Of a stretch of DNA of 55,537 nt, positions 50,022 through 55,537 are shown in pieces. Origin of the DNA: an uncultured Collinsella sp. (GTDB taxonomy: Bacteria; Actinomycetota; Coriobacteriia; Coriobacteriales; Coriobacteriaceae); the NCBI GenBank assembly GCA_900544135.1, contig UQTU01000018.1:1-55537 (forward strand), read 5' to 3'. Position 1 is the stretch's first letter. Each line of letters opens with the position of its first letter. A program made the position numbers and the translations under genes. A model generated the notes under the pieces. The model had not been told where the DNA came from and did no database searches. It saw only the letters and a program-made list of their open reading frames with translations.

Positions 50022-50066
50022 TTTCCCCACCCCTTCCCCCACCCCGCCCCACCATTCCACCCCCAA
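50022..50066 (-). promoter_or_regulatory. Probable MraZ operator, G-rich direct repeats
   Basis: The minus strand directly upstream of the -35 box carries GTGGG at 50026-50030, 50038-50042 and 50048-50052 and GTGGA at 50056-50060, with starts 8 to 12 bp apart. E. coli MraZ binds TGGGN repeats separated by 5 nt near its own promoter, so this fits autoregulation. The same stretch has at least six runs of three or more G and could fold as a G-quadruplex. Confidence 0.65.
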
Positions 50067-50084
50067 TATGTTGTAAAACACCCC

Positions 50085-50098
50085 CGAGCATATGTTCG
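50085..50098. promoter_or_regulatory. LexA-like box upstream of mraZ
   Basis: CGAGC-ATAT-GTTCG differs by one base from the Gram-positive LexA consensus CGAAC-N4-GTTCG. It lies about 70 bp upstream of the mraZ -35 box, within a set of three ATATGTT repeats (50065-50115). Confidence 0.35.
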
Positions 50099-50124
50099 AA
50101 AACACAATATGTTGTGTTTACAGC

Positions 50125-50158
50125 AAAGGCGGGATGCCACCTGTGGCACCCCGCCTTT
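50125..50158. terminator. Hairpin terminator, probably bidirectional
   Basis: AAAGGCGGG and TGCCAC pair with GTGGCA and CCCGCCTTT, giving a stem of about 15 bp with A and T at its ends. It lies between the xer gene and the mraZ promoter and would shield the promoter from read-through. The rest of 49921-50382 holds the promoter, operator and inverted repeat C. Confidence 0.8.
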
Positions 50159-50285
50159 CAACCTCAACCTTCAAGTTGACCTTGAGGCGATTTTTGCGTC
50201 CTTTTACATGGCGTTCACATCGCCCCCAAACTCCCCCACCCAAGGCCCGTGCGGCCCACCACCGCGACGCCAAGTGGCGAAAAAT

Positions 50286-50349
50286 GGGACGGGCCCCAGA
50301 TTGCCCATGCGCGCGCAAAAGCACGCCGCGGCAATCTGGAGCCCGTCCC
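50286..50349 (-). repeat. Long inverted repeat C, 20-bp arms, likely xer terminator
   Basis: Left arm 50286-50305 and right arm 50330-50349 are reverse complements with one mismatch, with a 24-nt loop. On the minus strand the structure is followed by ATTTTT, so it can terminate the xer transcript, starting 34 nt after its stop. It resembles repeats A, B and D in size, not in sequence. Confidence 0.85.
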
Positions 50350-50382
50350 CAAATACCTATAAATATGCAGGTCAGCGATGTG

Positions 50383-51324
50383 TTAACGATGTGCCAGCGG
50401 GTGCGCCGCCAAATAGACCTCGGTCAGTTGCGTACGATCGACATGCGTGTAGACCTGCGTGGTCGATATATCGGCATGTCCCAAGATCTCCTGTAGCACA
50501 CGGAGGTCTGCGCCGCCCGCAAGCATATGGGTGGCAAAGGAGTGACGCAGCGTATGGGGATGGAGCCCCACCAGTCCCACCTGGCGCCCGTAGCGCTCAC
50601 AGATGGCATGGATGCCCTGGCGCGACAGACGGCGGCCGTTCTTATTTAAAAAGACCGCCGAGGTCTCGGTTCCGCGGGCATGGGCCGCCAAGCGAGAACG
50701 CCCCTCAGTTACATAAAGCGTCAGAGCTCGCGCCGCGCTTCCCACCAGCGGGGACAGGCGTTCCTTCGAGCCCTTACCGCGAACGAGCACAAAGCCATCG
50801 TCGATATGGATATCGCCCACATCGAGTCCCACCAACTCGCTCACACGCAAACCGCATCCGTAGAGCACTTCCAAGATGGCATGGTCGCGCAAGCCCATCT
50901 CGCCCTCGGGGAAGTCTTGATCGAGCAGCGCCGAGACATCCTCCACCGATAGATACTCCGGCAAACGCTCAGCCTTTTTAGGCAGGCGCAACGCCGCCGT
51001 TGGATTTTGGGCCACAGCCCCATCGCGCACCAAAAAGGCATGCAGGCCCTTCACGGCCGCAAGCGCACGCTCCACCGAGGCATCCGAATAGCCCCCATCG
51101 CGACGGTCGGCGACAAAGCCCTCCACGACCTGACGGGTCACCTCTTCAAAAGACACAATACCCACCCGCTCCAGATAGGCGCAGTACGTCGTCAGGTCAC
51201 GACGATAGGCCGCAATCGTGTTGCGCGCCAAACCCCGCTCGACCGCAAGGTAATCGAGATACTCCCCCGCCGCCACGGCGAGCGACGAGGGAGTAGCTTC
51301 GGTATGTTCCTTATTCGCCGGCAC
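50383..51324 (-). CDS. xerD: Tyrosine recombinase XerC/XerD
   Basis: Resolves chromosome dimers at dif, 313 residues. The N-terminal SAM-like core-binding domain has YLDYLAVERGLARNTIAAYR near residue 20. The catalytic domain shows VLYGCGLRVSELVGL (first Arg), HPHTLRHSFATHMLAGG (His-x-x-Arg), and GHADISTTQVYTHV with the nucleophile Tyr292. Which of XerC or XerD it corresponds to cannot be fixed; it may be the only one, as in some Gram-positives. The start is a GTG at 51324, directly after the pyrG stop, with little Shine-Dalgarno, so it is probably coupled to pyrG. The longer frame antisense-free to 51477 overlaps pyrG and is rejected. Confidence 0.93.
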   Translation of the reverse strand: MPANKEHTEATPSSLAVAAGEYLDYLAVERGLARNTIAAYRRDLTTYCAYLERVGIVSFEEVTRQVVEGFVADRRDGGYSDASVERALAAVKGLHAFLVRDGAVAQNPTAALRLPKKAERLPEYLSVEDVSALLDQDFPEGEMGLRDHAILEVLYGCGLRVSELVGLDVGDIHIDDGFVLVRGKGSKERLSPLVGSAARALTLYVTEGRSRLAAHARGTETSAVFLNKNGRRLSRQGIHAICERYGRQVGLVGLHPHTLRHSFATHMLAGGADLRVLQEILGHADISTTQVYTHVDRTQLTEVYLAAHPLAHR

Positions 51325-51326
51325 CC

Positions 51327-52988
51327 TTAGTCCGTAGCGAGGTTCATGGGCGTCACCTGCAGACGGTCGACACCCTCGTGCTGGCCGATCGAAGCGCGCA
51401 CGAACTCGCGGAACAGCGGCTGCGGGTTGGTCGGGCGGCTCTTGAACTCGGGATGAGCCTGGGTTGCCACATACCACGGATGCACGTCGCGCGGCAGCTC
51501 GACCATCTCGACCAGGCGCTCGTCAGGCGACAGACCCGAGATAACCAAACCGGCGTCCTCGAGCTGGTCACGGAAGGCGTTGTTGAACTCAAAGCGGTGA
51601 CGGTGACGCTCGTAGACGAGCTCCTCGCCATATGCCTCGCGAGCAAGGGTATCGGCGGCGAGCTTGCACGGATAGGCGCCCAGGCGCATGGTGCCGCCCT
51701 TCTCGGTCACGTCCTCCTGCGAGCTCATCAGATCGATGACGCTATACGGGCCATCCGGATCGAACTCGAAGGAGCTGGCGCCGGCAAGGCCGACGACGTT
51801 GCGCGCAAATTCGCACACGGCCACCTGCATACCCAGGCAAATGCCCAGATACGGAATCTTGTGCTCACGGGCAAACTCGGCCGCGAGGATCTTGCCCTCC
51901 AGGGCGCGCTTGCCAAAGCCGCCGGGGACCAGGATGCCCGAGGCGTCGCCCAAAACCTCGGAGACATTCTGCTCGTCGAGGCTCTCGCCGTCGACCAGCT
52001 GGACGTCCACATGGCGATCGTAGAAGACGCCCGCATGGTGCAGGGCCTCGATAACCGACAGGTACGCATCGGGCAGCTGCGTGTACTTACCCACGACGGC
52101 AATCTTCACCTTGTCGGCGTGATGGTTGGCGTGATTCTGTTTGCGCAGGAACTCGTTCCACTCGCTCATGTCGCGCTCACGCGGGTCCAGACCCAGACGC
52201 TCGCAAATGCGCAGGTCAAAGTCCTGCTCGGCAAGCAGCTGCGGAACATCGTAAATGCTCGCGCAGTCCTCGTTGGTAAAGACACAATCGGTGTCAACGT
52301 CGCAGAAGCTTGCGATCTTTCCGCGGATAGCGTCATCGATATGGTGGTCGGAGCGCAGCACGATGATATCGGGCTGGATGCCAAAGCTGCGGAGCTCCTT
52401 GACGGAATGCTGCGTGGGCTTGGTCTTGACCTCGTGGGCGGCGGCGATATAGGGAACGAGCGACACGTGGATGTAGCAGACGTTCTCGGGGCCGGCCTCC
52501 TTGCGGTACTGACGGATGGCCTCGACAAACGGTTGGGACTCGATGTCACCGATCGTGCCGCCCAGCTCGGTGATGACTACATCGGAGCCGGTCTGCTCCT
52601 CAATGCGGCGGAACTTGTCCTTAATGGCATTGGTGACGTGGGGAATCACCTGCACGGTACCGCCCAAAAAGTCGCCGCGACGCTCGCGGGCGATCAAGCT
52701 CTTATAGATGGCGCCGGTCGTAAAGTTGGAATCGCGGGTCAGGTTCTCATCAATAAAGCGCTCGTAATGACCCAGGTCCAGGTCGGACTCGTAACCATCC
52801 TCGGTAACGAAGACCTCACCATGCTGGAAGGGGCTCATGGTACCGGGGTCGACGTTCAGATACGGGTCGGCCTTCTGCATCGTTACTTTGTAGCCACGCG
52901 ACTTGAGCAGACGGCCCAGCGAGGCCGCGGTAATACCCTTGCCCAGGGACGAAACCACGCCACCGGTTACGAACACATGCTTGGTCAT
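51327..52988 (-). CDS. pyrG: CTP synthase
   Basis: Makes CTP from UTP, ATP and glutamine, 553 residues. The synthetase domain begins KHVFVTGGVVSSLGKGITAA and has ITELGGTIGDIESQPFVEAI near residue 140. The class I glutaminase domain has GILVPGGFGKRALEGK near residue 356 and the nucleophile Cys in PYLGICLGMQVAVCE near residue 385, with the His-Glu pair in ATQAHPEFKSRP near residue 520. The start ATG at 52988 has only AGG 9 nt upstream. xer follows within 3 nt. Confidence 0.97.
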   Translation of the reverse strand: MTKHVFVTGGVVSSLGKGITAASLGRLLKSRGYKVTMQKADPYLNVDPGTMSPFQHGEVFVTEDGYESDLDLGHYERFIDENLTRDSNFTTGAIYKSLIARERRGDFLGGTVQVIPHVTNAIKDKFRRIEEQTGSDVVITELGGTIGDIESQPFVEAIRQYRKEAGPENVCYIHVSLVPYIAAAHEVKTKPTQHSVKELRSFGIQPDIIVLRSDHHIDDAIRGKIASFCDVDTDCVFTNEDCASIYDVPQLLAEQDFDLRICERLGLDPRERDMSEWNEFLRKQNHANHHADKVKIAVVGKYTQLPDAYLSVIEALHHAGVFYDRHVDVQLVDGESLDEQNVSEVLGDASGILVPGGFGKRALEGKILAAEFAREHKIPYLGICLGMQVAVCEFARNVVGLAGASSFEFDPDGPYSVIDLMSSQEDVTEKGGTMRLGAYPCKLAADTLAREAYGEELVYERHRHRFEFNNAFRDQLEDAGLVISGLSPDERLVEMVELPRDVHPWYVATQAHPEFKSRPTNPQPLFREFVRASIGQHEGVDRLQVTPMNLATD

Positions 52989-53020
52989 ATTGAGTTACCT
53001 GCGCTTCCCGTAGAAGTTGT

Positions 53021-53029
53021 TTATCCACA
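53021..53029 (+). promoter_or_regulatory. Perfect DnaA box in the pyrG leader
   Basis: TTATCCACA, the consensus DnaA box, lies about 33 nt before the pyrG ATG, inside a hairpin CCCGTA/TACGGG. A single box may be chance. Confidence 0.35.
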
Positions 53030-53109
53030 TCTTACGGGTCTTCATTGTAATACTCGCGCCGCGGACCGTTCGCAATTTTTCTCGCGTGCGATTGCATTTC
53101 TCAATCTTG

Positions 53110-53142
53110 AAACAAAACGCCGCCCGGTTTCCCAGGCGGCGT
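53110..53142 (-). terminator. Terminator of the winged-helix gene
   Basis: ACGCCGCC/GGCGGCGT stem followed by TTTGTTTC on the minus strand, 25 nt past the stop. It isolates the gene from pyrG. Confidence 0.85.
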
Positions 53143-53166
53143 CGCTATGGCAAGGGTTACATGCTG

Positions 53167-53505
53167 CTATCGATCAGCAACCTCGTCCTCGAGCATTTCT
53201 TGAACGAGCATGCCGGTACGGACGCCCTCAAGATACCACTTGCCATGTTCGGTGAGGCAAATGCCATTTGCAAGCTGACCGCCGTCGTCGCTATAACGCG
53301 AGACGACATCAATCATGCCTTCGGAATCCAAGCGATCGATTGCGGCGCGGGCACGATACGGCGAAACCCCCACGCGCTCGGCAAGCGTTTTGCGCGAGAA
53401 ACCATACGGCCCGCCATTGTCTTCGGTTTGCCGGTCGATCTCCATCAACACCAGCACCTCGACACGCTTCATATCGTTGACACTCGCACGACCCTTGCCC
53501 GCCAT
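53167..53505 (-). CDS. Winged-helix DNA-binding protein, 112 aa
   Basis: A small probable transcription regulator. The N-terminal part (KRVEVLVLMEIDRQT) is a helix, followed by a helix-turn-helix (RKTLAERVGVSPYRARAAID, about residues 48-67) and a wing (SEGMIDVVSRYSDDGGQLANGICLT), then a C-terminal helix for dimerisation. The domain is MarR/PadR-like; no ligand pocket or Cys cluster is visible. The ATG at 53505 has GAGGAGG 5 nt upstream; the frame to 53559 has no support. The target is unknown. It lies between the DUF1846 gene and pyrG with terminators on both sides. Confidence 0.75.
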   Translation of the reverse strand: MAGKGRASVNDMKRVEVLVLMEIDRQTEDNGGPYGFSRKTLAERVGVSPYRARAAIDRLDSEGMIDVVSRYSDDGGQLANGICLTEHGKWYLEGVRTGMLVQEMLEDEVADR

Positions 53506-53693
53506 AGCAGCCTCCTCAAACCGAGCACGAGCATCTAACGCGCCGTGCGCGACCGACACACCTCACGATGGCAGGTAATATCCATCATGCGGCATCCCGC
53601 TAAGGATGAAACAGTTATGGTTATTGTATACCGCTCAAATTGTTTCTAGGCAGGTAAACAGCTATTTTTCGCCGAAATAGGCGCTTTATTGAT

Positions 53694-53727
53694 CAAAAAG
53701 CCGTACCGGGCGCTAACCCGATACGGC
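53694..53727 (-). terminator. DUF1846 gene terminator
   Basis: GCCGTACCGGG/CCCGATACGGC stem followed by T5 on the minus strand, 35 nt past the stop. The remainder of 53506-53761 is AT-rich and holds a TACAAT on the minus strand but no good -35 box. Confidence 0.9.
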
Positions 53728-53761
53728 CAAAATGCAATGCAATTACCGCGGTGCTTCAAAC

Positions 53762-55243
53762 TTAGCGATGGAAGAAACCGCGGCGCTCAAACTTGGGCTC
53801 GCAGCACACGTTGATACCCAGTTTGCGCAGTACCGTCTCGTCCGTCGGCGAGATAATCACGCTAAAAAAGGCATCGCAACCGCGCAGCTGCTCCAGGCCC
53901 GAAAGGACGCGAGCGGCCGTCTCACTCGTGGCCGAGGTGATCGACAGCGCCATAAGCGTCTCGTCGGTGTGGAGGCGCGGGTTTTTGCTGCCCAGGAAAT
54001 GCGTCTTGAGCTTGCTGATGGGCTCGATCGCCTCATCGCTGATAACCTCGAGCTCAAGGTCGACGCCCGAGACGTGCTTGAGGGCGTTCATAATGAGCGA
54101 ACTTGCGGCGCCCAGGCGCGTGGAGGTCTTACCGGTCACCACGGAGCCATCGGGCATGACCATGGCCCCCACGGGACCACCCGTCAGCTGCTCCCTGGTG
54201 AGGGCCGCCGAGCGCGCCGGTGAGTAGTTCTTATCGATGCCGGCTTTCTTCATAATAATCTTGAGACGGTCGACTTGCTCATCGCCCACGCCGGTACGGC
54301 GCACATTTTCGACCGCGGTAAAGTAGCGGCGGACGATCTCCATCTTGGAAGCGTCGCGGCAGGCATCGTCATCGGTGATGGCAAAGCCGACCATATTGAC
54401 GCCCATGTCCGTAGGACTCTGGTAGGGGCTCTTGCCCAGGATCTTTTCCATCAGAGCACGGACCACCGGGAAGGCCTCGACGTCGCGGTTGTAGTTGACT
54501 GTGGTCTTGTTGTAGGCCTCAAGGTGGAACGAATCGATGATATTGGCGTCGTCGAGGTCAGCCGTGGCGGCCTCGTAGGCAATATTGACCGGATGCGTCA
54601 GAGGAAGATTCCAGACCGGGAAGGTCTCAAACTTGGCATAGCCGGCGGCTGTGCCATGCTTGTGCTCGTGATAGAGCTGAGACAGGCAGGTGGCAAGCTT
54701 GCCCGAGCCAGGACCGGGGGCAGTGACCACGACGAGCGGTCGGGTGGTCTCGACAAACTCGTTCTTGCCGTAGCCATCGTCGGACACGATCAGATCGACA
54801 TCGTGCGGATACCCCTCGATGGGATAGTGCAGCTTGGCGGGAATACCGAGCGCGTTCAGGCGGTTGCGGAACACATCGGCAGCAGGCTGGCCGGCGTACT
54901 GGGTGATGACCACAGCCGCGACGGCAAAGCCGTTGCCGCGGAACAGGTCAACCAGGCGCAGCACATCCTCGTCATAGGTAATACCGAGGTCACCACGAGC
55001 CTTGTTTTTTTCGATGTGGTTCGCGTTGATCGCGATGATAACCTCAACGTCATCGGCAATGCTCTTGAGCATGCGGAACTTGCTGTCCGGTTCAAAACCC
55101 GGCAGCACGCGACTCGCGTGATAGTCGTCAAACAGCTTGCCGCCAAACTCCAAATAGAGTTTGCCGCCAAACTGCGAGATGCGCTCCTTAATATGAGCGG
55201 CCTGCAGCTCGATATATTTCGCGTTGTCGAAACCCTGGCGCAT
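53762..55243 (-). CDS. DUF1846 domain-containing protein
   Basis: A large cytoplasmic protein of 493 residues that matches the DUF1846 family over its full length: MRQGFDNAKYIELQAAHIKE at the start, KLYLEFGGKLFDDYHASRVL near residue 28, VVVTAPGPGSGKLATCLSQL near residue 175 (a P-loop-like GPGSGK), and PTDMGVNMVGFAI near residue 278. The function is not established; the GPGSGK loop suggests nucleotide binding. The ATG at 55243 has GGGAG 6 nt upstream and gives the family N-terminus; an earlier ATG at 55267 adds eight residues. A TATAAT lies about 30 nt upstream. Confidence 0.92.
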   Translation of the reverse strand: MRQGFDNAKYIELQAAHIKERISQFGGKLYLEFGGKLFDDYHASRVLPGFEPDSKFRMLKSIADDVEVIIAINANHIEKNKARGDLGITYDEDVLRLVDLFRGNGFAVAAVVITQYAGQPAADVFRNRLNALGIPAKLHYPIEGYPHDVDLIVSDDGYGKNEFVETTRPLVVVTAPGPGSGKLATCLSQLYHEHKHGTAAGYAKFETFPVWNLPLTHPVNIAYEAATADLDDANIIDSFHLEAYNKTTVNYNRDVEAFPVVRALMEKILGKSPYQSPTDMGVNMVGFAITDDDACRDASKMEIVRRYFTAVENVRRTGVGDEQVDRLKIIMKKAGIDKNYSPARSAALTREQLTGGPVGAMVMPDGSVVTGKTSTRLGAASSLIMNALKHVSGVDLELEVISDEAIEPISKLKTHFLGSKNPRLHTDETLMALSITSATSETAARVLSGLEQLRGCDAFFSVIISPTDETVLRKLGINVCCEPKFERRGFFHR

Positions 55244-55418
55244 GTATGGCTCCCGTCCCGTTTCCATTTAATGTTCTAGGCGATTATAACGGAGCCCGCC
55301 CTCCCCGATACCCAAACCATCAACAGGCACCAACCAAACACGCCCACCGCAACCACCGGGGACCCAGGATGGCTAATTTGAGGCGGGGAACAAGTCGCTC
55401 AGCACCAACGATGGCAGC

Positions 55419-55537
55419 GCCGCAGGTTGAGCATAAGCCAGACACTATGACCCAATCCGAGGGCACGGAAACGACAGGAGCCCCCGCTCGTGACCGCGGG
55501 TCGGGGCTGCGACAATGTTGTTGAAGTGCCAGAGGCG
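55419..55537 (+). repeat. Structured intergenic repeat, copy 3, cut by the window end
   Basis: The first 23 nt (55419-55441) repeat the 5' flank of copy 2 with one change. The following part is diverged but keeps the plan: GGCAC/GTGCC takes the place of TGCCTT/AAGGCA, the left internal loop GGAAACGACAGG resembles TTGAAAGACAAG, a terminal hairpin AGCCCC/GGGGCT follows, and TTGAA precedes the closing stem with AGA after it. The outer stem would lie beyond the window. The rest of 55244-55418 holds no gene. Confidence 0.55.

Noticed and set aside
51378..53255. Plus-strand ORF of 625 codons opposite pyrG
   Set aside because: Shadow of the pyrG frame; no ribosome binding site and no domain.

Overview
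The window reads as a chromosomal segment of a high-GC Gram-positive bacterium of the class Coriobacteriia, most likely Collinsella or a close relative. This is inferred from the GC-rich wobble positions, the type-A RNase P RNA, a dcw cluster without ftsA, and the style of the proteins; no database search was possible. I see no phage, plasmid, IS element, CRISPR array, tRNA or rRNA.

Left part (1-26 kb, mixed strands): a YigZ-family gene cut by the window edge, the RNase P RNA gene rnpB, ribosomal protein S1, a HAD hydrolase, a cysteine desulfidase-like enzyme (cyuA), rpiB, ndk, the arginine genes argG and argH with a candidate Arg-rich leader peptide, a Cof-type phosphatase, polA, an M18 aminopeptidase, yaaA, a TPP riboswitch with thiC and thiD, an SGNH hydrolase, a PARG-like protein with an altered active site, a Bax-inhibitor-1 family membrane protein, a PiT phosphate transporter with its DUF47 partner, and a nitroreductase.

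Middle and right part (26-53 kb, all minus strand): one long collinear block for cytidylate supply and cell envelope growth. In transcription order it is pyrG, xer recombinase, mraZ, rsmH, ftsL-like, ftsI-type PBP, murF, mraY, murD, ftsW, murG, murC, murB, ftsQ, ftsZ, pgeF, pstS, pstC, pstA, pstB, phoU, yggS, sepF, yggT, divIVA. murE and ftsA are absent. A complete high-affinity phosphate uptake operon sits inside what is elsewhere the ylmDEFG run. Upstream of mraZ there is a strong promoter, G-rich repeats that fit an MraZ operator, and a possible LexA-type box. The right edge holds a winged-helix regulator and a DUF1846 gene.

The least explained parts are non-coding: three copies of a structured repeat whose stems differ by compensatory changes (768-880, 3838-3969, 55419-55537); very long GC-rich inverted repeats at gene ends; two G/T-rich segments beside the two longest of these repeats; and the arginine leader region upstream of argG. 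At the protein level, a probable AUC start for yggT, a stop codon just before the pit start, and oppositely charged disordered tails in divisome proteins deserve a second look.
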